Both the position numbers and the translations under genes were made by a program. A DNA stretch of 64,000 bases from Chitinibacter sp046530675. Its GTDB lineage: Bacteria > Pseudomonadota > Gammaproteobacteria > Burkholderiales > Chitinibacteraceae. The stretch is taken from the NCBI RefSeq assembly GCF_046530675.1, contig NZ_CP172558.1, positions 1,302,001 through 1,366,000 on the forward strand, written 5' to 3'. Position 1 is the first letter of the stretch, and the number at the start of each line of letters is the position of its first letter. The notes beneath the pieces were generated by a model. That model worked only from the letters and a program-made list of their open reading frames with translations. It was not told the origin of the DNA and searched no databases. This document shows, one piece after another, positions 17,284-26,015 of this stretch.

Positions 17284-17316
17284 ACTTTCCTGCAATCACA
17301 GCGATTGCAGGAAAGT
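17284..17316. repeat. 14-bp perfect hairpin overlapping the stop of the di-haem oxidoreductase gene
   Basis: The inverted repeat 17284-17297 / 17303-17316 (ACTTTCCTGCAATC and its complement) has a 5-nt loop and includes the last codons and stop of the minus-strand gene. There is no T-run after it, so it is more likely an mRNA 3'-end stabiliser or processing signal than a simple terminator. Confidence 0.6.
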
Positions 17317-18723
17317 CGTCAGGTTTTCTCGATCTTGCGCGTTCAGTTTCAATACGTGCTGTTTGCTCGCTTCGGCTTCGCCGCCGTGCCACAGTACGGC
17401 CTCCATCAGATTACGCGCGCGGCCGTCGTGCAGATAGCGCGTGTGACCGTTGACTGTTTTGACCAGCCCCAAGCCCCATAGCGGCGGCGTTTTCCATTGA
17501 CGACCAGAAGCGCGGCCATCAGGTCGGCCGTCGGCCAGGCCGTCACCCATATCGTGCAAGAGCAAATCGGTGTATGGGTAAATGGTCTGGTTGGCAAGCT
17601 GCGGAATGGCTGGGAAAGTGCCGGTTTTATAGCTAGGCGTATGGCAGCTGACGCAGTTGGCGTCTTTGAAGATTTGCTTGCCGCGCAACACGTCCTGGCT
17701 ATCGGCGTCACGTCGCGTCGGTACGGCCAGCGTTTGCGAATAAAAAATCACCTGTTGCAGCGTTTTATCGTCGATCTCTGGCTTACCGCCGCTGGGCGAT
17801 TTGCGGCAATCGGTTTGCTTCGGCATGCAATCCTCAAGCGGATTAATGCTGGAGGTAATGCCGATGTCGCCCAAGAAAGCACCAGCGCTTTGATGGCCGA
17901 TTGACGCGACATTGGCTTTCCAGCCAAAACGGCCCAGCAGCTCTTTTTTCGGATTTTTAGAGAAGGCATCAAACACATAATTGGGCTGACCGGCGATGCC
18001 CTTGCCCTCGGCCTTCTGGCGTTCGGCGTTGGCCAGAATATCTTGCTGGGGTATTGCCTCCAGGAGTCCGAGGCCAATCATCTGTGGGGCAATACGGGGG
18101 GAGAGCATAATGTCTTTATGCAGCGGGCCGTAAGCCAGATCGCTAATGTGGTAGCTGGGTTTGAGCAGGCTATACGCCGTACCATCGGCAAACTGGCCTT
18201 TGATCTCGCTGTATTTAATCTGCACTTTGCCTTCGGGTTTGACGCTGGGAATCGCGCGATTATTGAGCTGGCCGCCGTAGACCGGATCGGGCTTCTGACC
18301 GGGAATCGATAAACGCAGCAACAGCGCCATCGGCTGCTCGGCCGGGTTTTTCAGATCGGTTTGCAAGCGATTGGCAAAATCAGGCGGCGCGCCACGGCCG
18401 TCCATCGTGTGACAAGCGCCGCACGATTGCGCGACAAAATGCGGCCCCAAACCATCGCGCGCCTTGGTCGACGACGGTGCTTCAACCCACGCTTTTTTAA
18501 AGAAGGAATTACCGACGACAAAGGTGGTCTTTTGCGCGTCGGTGAGGCCAGGGTAGGGCAGCGAAAACGCATTTTTGCCGTGATCGTCGATGGTGCCAAC
18601 TTCGCCGCCGGGAAATTCTTCGCTGGCGATAAAGGGCGCGAGCAAGCCTTTTTCATACGCCGCCAAGACGCTGCCGGTGCCGAGCAAACAGGCGGTGAGC
18701 AGCCAGAGTGATTTCGTTTTCAT
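17296..18723 (-). CDS. Di-haem c-type oxidoreductase (DUF1111, 'thiol oxidoreductase' family)
   Basis: A 475-residue periplasmic protein with two haem c attachment sites: CGACH at residues 101-105 and CVSCH at 357-361. The start MKTKSLWLLTACLLGTGSVLAA is a signal peptide. ATG 18723 is used because the upstream in-frame extension enters the hairpin region before the gene. Such proteins resemble MauG-type di-haem enzymes and occur next to imelysin genes, where they may act as redox partner in ferric iron uptake. The function is known only by association. A 14-bp hairpin overlaps its stop codon. Downstream an inverted-repeat element separates it from the second imelysin. Confidence 0.88.
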   Translation of the reverse strand: MKTKSLWLLTACLLGTGSVLAAYEKGLLAPFIASEEFPGGEVGTIDDHGKNAFSLPYPGLTDAQKTTFVVGNSFFKKAWVEAPSSTKARDGLGPHFVAQSCGACHTMDGRGAPPDFANRLQTDLKNPAEQPMALLLRLSIPGQKPDPVYGGQLNNRAIPSVKPEGKVQIKYSEIKGQFADGTAYSLLKPSYHISDLAYGPLHKDIMLSPRIAPQMIGLGLLEAIPQQDILANAERQKAEGKGIAGQPNYVFDAFSKNPKKELLGRFGWKANVASIGHQSAGAFLGDIGITSSINPLEDCMPKQTDCRKSPSGGKPEIDDKTLQQVIFYSQTLAVPTRRDADSQDVLRGKQIFKDANCVSCHTPSYKTGTFPAIPQLANQTIYPYTDLLLHDMGDGLADGRPDGRASGRQWKTPPLWGLGLVKTVNGHTRYLHDGRARNLMEAVLWHGGEAEASKQHVLKLNAQDRENLTTFLQSL

Positions 18724-18751
18724 TTCTATTCCAGTACAACAGTTCCAATGC

Positions 18752-18776
18752 AAAAGCCCCAGCGACCCGCTGAGGC
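18752..18776 (-). terminator. Possible terminator or attenuator between imelysin and di-haem genes
   Basis: On the minus strand a 9-bp stem (18768-18776 with 18756-18764, one U-G pair, 3-nt loop) is followed by TTTT. It lies between repeat copy A and the oxidoreductase start. Confidence 0.55.
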
Positions 18777-18780
18777 TTGG

Positions 18781-18886
18781 TAAGTAATTGGACAAAAGTT
18801 TTCAAGCAAGGCGCAAAGCCGAAGACAGTACAAGTAGTACGGCGAGGCGAAGCAACGATGCGTGAAGACTTTTGCTTTAATACTTA
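18781..18886 (-). repeat. Palindromic repeat copy A (about 105-bp TAAGT/ACTTA family)
   Basis: It lies between the first imelysin gene and the di-haem gene. The ends are TAAGTAATTGGACAAAAG and its mirrored partner CTTTTGCTTTAATACTTA. The inner part, read on the minus strand, contains the family core CGTTGCTTCGCC and GCCGTACTACTTGTACTG. The arms pair into a long imperfect hairpin. Confidence 0.85.
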
Positions 18887-18904
18887 ATACGATGCTAAAG
18901 CGAA

Positions 18905-20038
18905 TTAAACGCTGGTATTCAGCCGTTTGATGCCGAGTGCTTTGGCGGCGTTGACCAGATTTTTGGTCTGGTTTTTTAGCGATTCAACGACGGCCTGGAC
19001 GCGCTTGCGACCCGGCGCATCTTTTTTACCGACGATTTCACGATCAAACGGTGCCTGAATGGCTTCAGCTGCTTTCACGCTCGCTGCCATATCGGCACTC
19101 ACAGCATCAGCAGTCGCTGCGTCTTTTTGTGCGACCAGTTGTTTCAAGCTCGCACCCGAAACCACTTCGCCCGAACGACGGACAAAGCGCGCTTCCCAGA
19201 CGTTCTGAATGCCTTTGGCATTGGTGACGATATCGCGGTGCGTGTTGTCGGCAAAGCAAGAGTGTTCGTCTTCCTGATTTTGCGTGTCGAGTGCAACTTC
19301 GATCCGTTCGCCAGCGAGTTCGCCGCGACTTAAAGTACCGAGGCTGGTGAAGATTTTCTTGATGCTGTCATCGCCGCCTTTTTCAAACTGAGCGCGGAAA
19401 TTTTTGCCATTCGCTTGCCATTCTTTCTCGACGCTCGCGAGGTCATTCACCAGCATTTGCGTGACCAATTTCAGGTATTCGGCGCGGCGTTTGGCATTTG
19501 GGGCTGTCGTGTAATCAGTAAACGCGCGCTGGCCGGCGCTGTCTTTGCTCAAGTCCTGACCCCAAAGTAAAAACTCAATCGCATGCCAGCCGGTGGCGAT
19601 ATTTTCTTCGCCGCCGCGCTCGTTCAGGCTGCGCAATTTGGCTTCGGTGATCGGCGTTTTGCTATTGATAATGCCGGCTTTGGCCTTGCCTTTGACACCG
19701 TCGATATACGCTTCATCGAGTGGCCAGGCGTTGATAAAACCTTCCGGCCCCGTTTCCGAATCAATCGGGCCGCCGTAGAAACGGAAAGCTTCGGTCTGAC
19801 CATACCATTCACGCGCTTCACGCCATGAATCTTGCGCGGCTTTTAATGAATCCGCCGAAGGCGCCGCCAGAAAAACGTCGATCTTGGCCTGCATCTCGCG
19901 TGCGCTGGCGAGGCTGTCCTGATAAGACGCAGAAACCAGTACCGCGTATTGGCTAACGACTTGCTGGGTATTGACCTCAGCGGCCTGTGCAGATAGTGCA
20001 AAACTGGCGCATGCAATAGCGACTAGCAATTTCTTCAT
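18905..20038 (-). CDS. Imelysin-family periplasmic iron-uptake protein (complete GxHxxE motif)
   Basis: A 377-residue protein with a signal peptide (MKKLLVAIACASFALSAQAA) and the imelysin fold. The metal-binding signature is intact: GWHAIEFLLWG with Gly150, His152 and Glu155. It is the first gene of the imelysin / di-haem oxidoreductase / imelysin / DUF1513 series read leftward, a set found in many proteobacteria and repressed by iron in those studied. A Fur-like palindrome (around 20100-20112) sits about 60 bases upstream of the start, consistent with iron control. The exact substrate (ferric iron or a chelate) is not known from sequence. Confidence 0.9.
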   Translation of the reverse strand: MKKLLVAIACASFALSAQAAEVNTQQVVSQYAVLVSASYQDSLASAREMQAKIDVFLAAPSADSLKAAQDSWREAREWYGQTEAFRFYGGPIDSETGPEGFINAWPLDEAYIDGVKGKAKAGIINSKTPITEAKLRSLNERGGEENIATGWHAIEFLLWGQDLSKDSAGQRAFTDYTTAPNAKRRAEYLKLVTQMLVNDLASVEKEWQANGKNFRAQFEKGGDDSIKKIFTSLGTLSRGELAGERIEVALDTQNQEDEHSCFADNTHRDIVTNAKGIQNVWEARFVRRSGEVVSGASLKQLVAQKDAATADAVSADMAASVKAAEAIQAPFDREIVGKKDAPGRKRVQAVVESLKNQTKNLVNAAKALGIKRLNTSV

Positions 20039-20093
20039 GATGTGATTTCAGCGAATGTAATGGAAGAAAAAATTCTAATCGAACTGGTTTTTA

Positions 20094-20118
20094 AATGCAA
20101 ACGATTCTCGTTAACAAA
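20094..20118 (-). promoter_or_regulatory. Fur-box-like palindrome upstream of imelysin gene
   Basis: The centre AACGATTCTCGTT (20100-20112) has perfect 5-bp arms around TTC, within an A/T-rich GCAAACGATTCTCGTTAAC. This matches the common ATGATTCTCAT form of Fur sites with C and G substituted in the arms. It lies about 60 bases before the imelysin start. Confidence 0.65.
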
Positions 20119-20218
20119 ATTGCGCTATGTACCCGGATTATTTGATAAAAAGACCTGACAGCAAGCCAGTCCGGGCTCAGTTTTATGCATTTTCCTGACT
20201 TGCTGTTGTCATAATGAG

Positions 20219-20240
20219 ATTGATAATGATTATTATTTAA
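20219..20240 (+). promoter_or_regulatory. Fur box upstream of the siderophore operon
   Basis: GATAATGATTATTATTTAA (20222-20240) matches 14 of 19 positions of the GATAATGATAATCATTATC consensus, with the first nine exact. It lies about 85 bases before the N-hydroxylase start. Confidence 0.75.
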
Positions 20241-20322
20241 TATATTGTGCAGCGCTTCCAATACGTTCAAATGAACAGAAACGCCGCGCCATTCCATGGC
20301 AGGCGAGCTCGGAGACAGTGGA

Positions 20323-21633
20323 ATGCGCGAAACAATCTATGACTTTATTGGCATCGGGATAGGGCCGTTCAATTTGGGGCTGGCTGCGCTTAGCGAGCCA
20401 TTGAGCGACGTCAATGCCCTCTTCCTCGATATGGCCGACAGCTTCGACTGGCATCCCGGCATGCTGCTTAATGAGGCGACGCTGCAAACGTCCTTCATCG
20501 CCGATCTGGTCACGCTGGCCGACCCGACCAGTCCCTACAGCTTTCTGAATTACGCCAAGCAGGTCGGCCGGCTGTACGCTTTCTACATCAAGGAAGATTT
20601 TTTCCTGTTGCGTCAGGAATACAACCAGTACTGCAAGTGGGTCGCCTCGCAGCTCTCCTGTTTGCGTTTTGGGCAGTTTGTCGAGTTGGCGCGCTACGAT
20701 GAAGCTCGTCGCTGCTATGTGTTGAGCTGCCTGTGTACGCGTACCGGTCGTGTGAGCCAGTATTTGGCGCGCAAGCTGGTGCTGGGTACCGGCACCAAGC
20801 CGCAACTGCCGCGCTGCTGCGATGGCGTGCCGGTCGTTCACAGCGGCCAATACCTCGCGAACCGGGCCGAGCTGCAGCAGCACAAGACCATCGCCGTCGT
20901 CGGCAGCGGGCAGAGCGCCGCCGAGATCTATCTTGATCTGCTGAAAGACGCGCCGCGTCACGATTACCGCGTCGACTGGATCACCCGCTCGCCGCGCTTT
21001 TTCCCGCTGGAATACACCAAGCTCACGCTGGAAATGACCTCGCCCGACTACATCGACTATTTCCACGCGCTGCCCGATTCGGTCCGCGACCCGCTGCTCG
21101 ACGCGCAAAAGGGCCTCTACAAGGGGATCAACCGCACATTGATCAATGCGATCTACGACGAGCTGTATCGCCAGAGCCTGGTCGGCTCGCCGCCGTCGAT
21201 GTTGCTGAGCAATACCGAGATGAAAACCGTCGAACACGATGCGCAGCGTGGCTATATGCTGGCGCTGCATCACGATGAAACTGGGCAGACGGCTAATTAC
21301 AGTTGCGATGCGCTCGTCGTCGCTAGTGGCTACGGTTATCAGGAACCCGCTTTTCTGCAAGGAATCGCGCCGCGCATCCGGCGCGACACGCAAAATAGGC
21401 TCGCCGTTGCGCGTAATTACAGCGTCGACACGCACGATGGCGAGATCTTCGTACAGAACGCCGAGCTGCACACGCACGGGCTGGCCGCGCCCGATTTGAC
21501 GATGGCCTGTCATCGCAATTCGGTGATCCTGCGCGAAATCCTCGGCCATGCGCCTTACCCGATCGAGGAACGCGTTGCTTTCCAGACTTTCGGCATGCTG
21601 CCAGCGATTGAACGGGAGCAGGTATGGGTCTGA
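20323..21633 (+). CDS. Siderophore diamine/lysine N-monooxygenase (AlcA/IucD family)
   Basis: An FAD- and NADPH-dependent N-hydroxylase that adds the hydroxyl used for hydroxamate iron ligands. The FAD motif GIGIGPFNLGLA is at residues 10-21, the NADPH motif VVGSGQSAAE around 192-201 (GSG 194-196), and the D/AxxVVASGYGY block of this family near 335. ATG 20323 is preferred because GGAG (20311-20314) lies 8 bases upstream; an in-frame upstream start lacks a site. It opens a five-gene operon. Because the operon has only one synthetase, the substrate is more likely putrescine or cadaverine (alcaligin, putrebactin or bisucaberin route) than lysine (aerobactin). That is inference. Confidence 0.92.
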   Translation: MRETIYDFIGIGIGPFNLGLAALSEPLSDVNALFLDMADSFDWHPGMLLNEATLQTSFIADLVTLADPTSPYSFLNYAKQVGRLYAFYIKEDFFLLRQEYNQYCKWVASQLSCLRFGQFVELARYDEARRCYVLSCLCTRTGRVSQYLARKLVLGTGTKPQLPRCCDGVPVVHSGQYLANRAELQQHKTIAVVGSGQSAAEIYLDLLKDAPRHDYRVDWITRSPRFFPLEYTKLTLEMTSPDYIDYFHALPDSVRDPLLDAQKGLYKGINRTLINAIYDELYRQSLVGSPPSMLLSNTEMKTVEHDAQRGYMLALHHDETGQTANYSCDALVVASGYGYQEPAFLQGIAPRIRRDTQNRLAVARNYSVDTHDGEIFVQNAELHTHGLAAPDLTMACHRNSVILREILGHAPYPIEERVAFQTFGMLPAIEREQVWV

Positions 21634-22811
21634 AATTCTGGCTGATCGCGATGACGGCCGTCGCGGTGGTGGCCGACACGATGCTGCTGCCGTTCTACCC
21701 GCAATATTTTGCCGAACGTTTCGGCGTGACCGATCCCGAGCACATCGGCCTGTACACGGCGGCGATCTGCCTCGTCGCGATGCTGTCGCTGCCGCTGTGG
21801 GCCAAGCTCGTCCGCCCCGGCGGCACGCTGCGGCTATTGATGTGGACGCAGGTCGGCGCAGGGCTTTTGTGCATCGCCTGCAGCCTGACCGACAATCTGT
21901 GGGCGTTCTGGGCGCTGTCGCTGGCGATGATCGTCTTCAAGGCCAGCTACCTGCTGATCTACCCCTATCTGATGGAGGGCGTCGCCGAGGAAGACCACGC
22001 CAATACCATCGGCGTTTTGTCCATCGTCGTGCATTTCGGCCATATCGCCGGCGCGGTGCTGGGTGGGCTGGCGCTGGCCTACTGGCCGCTGCAGCACGCC
22101 TTTTTGCTGATGGCCGTCGGCGATGTCGTGCAAATTGCCGTTTGCGCCGGACTGATCATCGCCGGGCTTGAGCGTCCCGTCGATCCGGCTGCGTCGCAAA
22201 GCACTGAACCGCTGCGCACCTCATCAGGTATCCACGCGCTGGGTTTGCTGATGCTGGTTTTCTATTTCAGCGAATACCAGATCGTTCCCTTCTTCGTCGA
22301 GTACTGGAAGCAAATCGCGCCGGGACACGGCGTGCAGCTGGCGTCGTGGGTTTATGCGATTCCGGCCGGTGTGGGGCTGCTGGCATTGTGGTTCAACCAC
22401 CGAGCTGTCCGCGGCGACTGGGCGCGTAGCATCGTATTCTGCCTGTTACTGGGGGTCGCCGGGCTGGTCTTGCAGGGTTGCGGGAAGCCGGGCTGGGTGC
22501 TGCTGGGCCGGTTGATGTTTGGCTGGGCGTCGTTTCAGCTGACGGTGCGGCTCGATTCGATGATTTTCGAGCGCAGCACTCCTGAGGCCTACGCGCACGA
22601 CTACAGCAAGATCAATATCTACCAGAACGTCGGCGTGCTGATGTCCTACTACGGCGCCGGCTGGCTGGTCGGCCAACACGGGCTGGCGACGCCGTTCTGG
22701 CTCGCCGCCGCAGGCTTTGCGCTGACTTTGCTGCTCTTCCCGCTGCTCAGCGCTCCGCGTCCTTTTTTCCAACGTCTTGCTAACCGGAGCACCGCCGATG
22801 TCTTGCCCTGA
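21624..22811 (+). CDS. MFS transporter, probable siderophore exporter
   Basis: A 395-residue major-facilitator protein with about 12 membrane helices. The start (GGGAG 5 bases before ATG 21624) overlaps the last ten bases of the hydroxylase gene, which shows tight operon coupling. Its place inside a NIS siderophore operon, like alcS in Bordetella, suggests export of the finished siderophore. Import of a ferric siderophore or precursor cannot be excluded. Its high GC and codon use match the hydroxylase and synthetase genes beside it. Confidence 0.85.
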   Translation: MGLKFWLIAMTAVAVVADTMLLPFYPQYFAERFGVTDPEHIGLYTAAICLVAMLSLPLWAKLVRPGGTLRLLMWTQVGAGLLCIACSLTDNLWAFWALSLAMIVFKASYLLIYPYLMEGVAEEDHANTIGVLSIVVHFGHIAGAVLGGLALAYWPLQHAFLLMAVGDVVQIAVCAGLIIAGLERPVDPAASQSTEPLRTSSGIHALGLLMLVFYFSEYQIVPFFVEYWKQIAPGHGVQLASWVYAIPAGVGLLALWFNHRAVRGDWARSIVFCLLLGVAGLVLQGCGKPGWVLLGRLMFGWASFQLTVRLDSMIFERSTPEAYAHDYSKINIYQNVGVLMSYYGAGWLVGQHGLATPFWLAAAGFALTLLLFPLLSAPRPFFQRLANRSTADVLP

Positions 22812-23421
22812 TTTGCTTATTACAACGCCTTTTCGATATACCGTCGATGGTATTGGCGAATTCGTTATTCTGCCATTGGGTCGCAGCGACATACCCCTGG
22901 TTCACGAATGGGTGACTACAGAACGCGCCAGTTTCTGGGGCATGCAAAATCAAACGCTGGCCCAAGTCGATGCCGTCTATCAGTCGCAAATCGATTCAGC
23001 GCACCATGCGCCATATATGGCTTTTTGCAATGGTAAACCCGCTTTTTTGCTGGAAACCTATGACCCTGCACATGATGAACTGGGTGAGCACTATCAGGTG
23101 TTGCCGGGTGATCGTGGCATGCACTTTCTGGTCGCTCCGGTAGCTGCCAGCCCGGTGCACGGATTTAGCCGTGCAGTGATGCAAACCATCCTCGCTTTCC
23201 TGTTTAGTGATGATCAGGTGACTCGGATCGTCGTTGAGCCGGATGTGCGCAATGAAAAAATCCATCCGCTTAATCGTGCCGCCGGTTTCGAATACCTGCG
23301 CACGGTCGAGCTTTCCTACAAGACCGCCTGGCTTGCCGTCTGCCAGCGGCAGCAATTTCAAGAATCCCAGCGTTTTCACGAATCATCATCAGCGCAATTT
23401 TGCATGGAGACTGCATCATGA
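22798..23421 (+). CDS. Siderophore hydroxylamine acyltransferase (GNAT, AlcB/IucB family)
   Basis: A 207-residue GNAT protein of the RimL-like siderophore group. It transfers an acyl group from acyl-CoA (succinyl in alcaligin- or putrebactin-type routes, acetyl in aerobactin) onto the N-hydroxylated amine. The block HEWVTTERASFWGM (about residues 38-51) is typical of IucB/AlcB. ATG 22798 has GGAG 8 bases upstream and overlaps the transporter stop. The stop overlaps the synthetase start as ATGA. The first 600 bases are visibly poorer in GC than the flanking operon genes. Confidence 0.88.
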   Translation: MSCPDLLITTPFRYTVDGIGEFVILPLGRSDIPLVHEWVTTERASFWGMQNQTLAQVDAVYQSQIDSAHHAPYMAFCNGKPAFLLETYDPAHDELGEHYQVLPGDRGMHFLVAPVAASPVHGFSRAVMQTILAFLFSDDQVTRIVVEPDVRNEKIHPLNRAAGFEYLRTVELSYKTAWLAVCQRQQFQESQRFHESSSAQFCMETAS

Positions 23422-25241
23422 CTGCCCGTTTACCTCATCCGATTCCCGCCGACTGCCCACACCTGAACCCTGAAGTCTGGAGCAAGGTCAACCGCCTGCT
23501 GGTTCGCAAGGCACTCAGCGAATTCGCCCATGAGAGCCTGTTTGCCCCGGTGGAAACCGGCGCCGGCCAGTACGTCGTTTTCAGCGACGACGCCCGCACC
23601 GCCTACCATTTCGCCGCCAGCCGCCTGCCGCTGAACCACTGGAGCATTCCGGCCGATTCGATCCGCAAGGAGGTCGACGGCGTCGAACACGCGCTCGATG
23701 CGCTCTCGTTCATGATCGAGCTGCGCGACACGCTGAAACTGAAAGACCACGTACTGCCGGTGTATCTGGATGAAATCAGCGCGACGCTGTACGGCAGCGC
23801 GTTCAAGCACGACCGGATCGCACCGAGCGCCGCCGAGCTGATCGATGCGGACTTCCAGACCGTCGAAACCGCGATGACCGAAGGCCACCCGTGCTTCGTC
23901 GCCAACAACGGCCGCCTGGGGTTTTCGGCGGCCGACTACCGCTCGTACGCGCCCGAAGCCGCGCAAGCCTTTCAAGTCATCTGGGTCGCCGTTCACAAGG
24001 ATCGCGCGACGCTGTCGATCTCCAGCGGGCTTGATTACGCGCAGATGCTGGCCGAGGAGCTGGGCGCCGATGTGCTTGCACGCTTTGACGCGCGACTGGC
24101 CGAGCTGGGATTGAATCGCGACGACTACCTGCTGATGCCGGCCCACCCGTGGCAGTGGCAGAACAAGCTGTCCATGGCCTTTGCTGCTGAAATCGCCCAG
24201 CGCAAGATCGTTTATCTGGGCGCCAGCGAAGACGTCTATCTGGCGCAGCAGTCGATCCGCACCTTCTTCAATATCAGCGCGCCGCACAAGCGCTATGTGA
24301 AGACCGCGCTGTCCATCCTGAACATGGGCTTCATGCGCGGCCTGTCGCCGTACTACATGCTGGCGACGCCGGCGATCAACGACTGGGTCTATGCGCTGGT
24401 CGAGGCCGACGCCTACCTGCAGCAGCAGGGTTTCCACATCCTGCGCGAGGTCGCGGCGATTGGTTACCGCAATCCCTATTACGAAGCTGCGATCAAGGAA
24501 AACAACGCGTACAAGAAGATGTTCTCGGCCTTGTGGCGCGAATGCCCGCTCACGCACGTCAATGAGGGCGAAAAGCTGATGACGATGACGGCGCTGGTGC
24601 ATCTGGACAACGACGGCCGCGCGCTGGTCGCCGAGCTGATTGCGGCGTCGGGCGTTTCCGCCGATCGCTGGGTCGACGGCTATCTGGACGCCTATTTCGC
24701 GCCGCTGCTGCACTGCTTCTACCGTCACGACATGATCTTCATGCCGCACGGCGAGAACCTGATCATGGTGATGAAGGATCATCGGCCGGTTCGCGTGCTG
24801 ATGAAGGACATCGCCGAAGAAGTCGCGATTCTCAACCCGGCCGTCGAGCTGCCGGAAGTCGCCCAGCGCATCTCGACGCACATCCCGGACGACATGAAAA
24901 CGCTGTGCCTGTTCATCGATGTGTTCGACGGCTACCTGCGCCATCTGGCGGCGATCCTCGAAGAGCAGTGCGAGTACAGCGCCGAGCGCTTCTGGCACGC
25001 CGCCGCGCGCTGCACGCACCGCTACCAGTCCGCGCATCCGGATCTGGCCGGGCAGTTCGCCCGCTACGACCTGTTCGCCGCCGACTTCGAGCACTCGTGC
25101 CTGAACCGCCTGCAAATGGCCAACAACAAGCACATGCTGAACCTCGAAGACCCGGCGAGCAGCCTGCAGATGGCGGGGCGCCTCGTCAATCCGCTGGCGC
25201 AATGGCGCGAGCCGGGCTGCATTGTGGCTGTGCAAGACTAA
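23418..25241 (+). CDS. NRPS-independent siderophore (NIS) synthetase, IucA/IucC family
   Basis: A 607-residue ATP-dependent ligase that joins carboxylates to hydroxylated amines to build the siderophore. Visible family blocks are the MPAHPWQWQNKL segment (about 237-248), KTALSILNMGFMRGLSPYYM (about 295-314) and FMPHGENLIMVMKDHRPVRV (about 437-456), which carry ATP-binding His and Arg residues, followed by the ferric-iron-reductase-transporter-like C-terminal part. ATG 23418 has GGAGA about 7 bases upstream and shares ATGA with the acyltransferase. Only one synthetase is present, which points to a macrocyclic bis-hydroxamate (AlcC/PubC/DesD-like) rather than aerobactin, which needs two. GC content is well above the window average. 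Confidence 0.92.
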   Translation: MTARLPHPIPADCPHLNPEVWSKVNRLLVRKALSEFAHESLFAPVETGAGQYVVFSDDARTAYHFAASRLPLNHWSIPADSIRKEVDGVEHALDALSFMIELRDTLKLKDHVLPVYLDEISATLYGSAFKHDRIAPSAAELIDADFQTVETAMTEGHPCFVANNGRLGFSAADYRSYAPEAAQAFQVIWVAVHKDRATLSISSGLDYAQMLAEELGADVLARFDARLAELGLNRDDYLLMPAHPWQWQNKLSMAFAAEIAQRKIVYLGASEDVYLAQQSIRTFFNISAPHKRYVKTALSILNMGFMRGLSPYYMLATPAINDWVYALVEADAYLQQQGFHILREVAAIGYRNPYYEAAIKENNAYKKMFSALWRECPLTHVNEGEKLMTMTALVHLDNDGRALVAELIAASGVSADRWVDGYLDAYFAPLLHCFYRHDMIFMPHGENLIMVMKDHRPVRVLMKDIAEEVAILNPAVELPEVAQRISTHIPDDMKTLCLFIDVFDGYLRHLAAILEEQCEYSAERFWHAAARCTHRYQSAHPDLAGQFARYDLFAADFEHSCLNRLQMANNKHMLNLEDPASSLQMAGRLVNPLAQWREPGCIVAVQD

Positions 25242-25243
25242 GC

Positions 25244-25990
25244 ATGGACGCGGCCTTGCCACATCTCGTGCCAGTGCTGTCTGCAACGCTCGATGATGTG
25301 GCTCGGGCTATGCCTGCGTTGCGTGGTCGCGTCGTCTCCGGAATTACCGCGCAACCTGAGCTTGCTGCGGACTTGCTGACGCATTGGCGGTTGGTCCAAC
25401 CCGCAGCTGGACGCTTGTATTGGGCGGCACGTAGCTGGAGCATGCTGATCTGGCAGCCAGCTTATCTGAGTGTGTTCGCCGTATATTGCAGCCGGGTTGC
25501 GGTTCCGCTGAGCGGTTTGTGGCAGGACGTTAGTCAGGGGAGTACTGCCGGTTTTGCGATAGCGGCGACTACATTAACTGATTCGGAAGCTGACGCGGTA
25601 AAGCAGCCGGATGGGCTGATTGCTGCGGCTGCGCACTATTTGCTCGATTACCAGCAGGAGCATCTGCCGCGATTGCAGGCGATTGAGCCGTATTCGACCT
25701 ATCAGGCGGCCTGTATGAGTGTCGATTGCCTGCTTTCAGCTTTGCAGATTGTTGCGGCAAGGCTGAACTGGAATGCTGAAACCGTCTTGTTGCAAGCTGA
25801 TGTCTGGCTGGATGCGTTGCAGTTGCAACGGCATGGCCGCCTGATGCGGATCGAAACCGTGTCCGGTTCGTGTACCGCACTGGATCGGAAAGGCTGCTGT
25901 CAGCACTTTCGTATTCCCGGCGAAACGGCATGCGCGAGCTGTCCGCGCAGGCCGATGTCTGAACGTTTGTTGCTATTGAGTTCCGAATAG
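25244..25990 (+). CDS. FhuF-like siderophore ferric reductase
   Basis: A 248-residue protein that starts two bases after the synthetase stop. The C-terminus has the FhuF [2Fe-2S] pattern CC-x10-C-x2-C (Cys218, Cys219, Cys230, Cys233). FhuF proteins release iron from hydroxamate siderophores by reducing it in the cytosol. The N-terminal part is typical of the less conserved IucA/IucC-like half of the family. ATG 25244 is the first in-frame start after the synthetase; an open frame continues upstream but is antisense-like overlap with the synthetase coding sequence. The gene ends the operon. It lies where alcD is in Bordetella, so the siderophore is made, exported and its iron released by one transcript. 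Confidence 0.85.
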   Translation: MDAALPHLVPVLSATLDDVARAMPALRGRVVSGITAQPELAADLLTHWRLVQPAAGRLYWAARSWSMLIWQPAYLSVFAVYCSRVAVPLSGLWQDVSQGSTAGFAIAATTLTDSEADAVKQPDGLIAAAAHYLLDYQQEHLPRLQAIEPYSTYQAACMSVDCLLSALQIVAARLNWNAETVLLQADVWLDALQLQRHGRLMRIETVSGSCTALDRKGCCQHFRIPGETACASCPRRPMSERLLLLSSE

Positions 25991-26015
25991 ACTGAATTCT
26001 TATGAACAGGGTCGA

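Noticed and set aside
20233..21549. A 438-codon open frame antisense to the siderophore N-hydroxylase
   Set aside because: It lies fully over a clearly conserved flavoprotein gene; its product is Arg/Gln/Asp-rich with no family motif. High GC gives long antisense frames.
24905..25243. Upstream extension of the FhuF-like gene
   Set aside because: The frame continues 113 codons into the synthetase gene in another phase; ATG 25244 just after the synthetase stop is the sensible start.
23430..25286. A 618-codon open frame antisense to the IucA/IucC synthetase
   Set aside because: Same reason: mirror of a GC-rich conserved gene, with a product of biased composition and no ribosome site.
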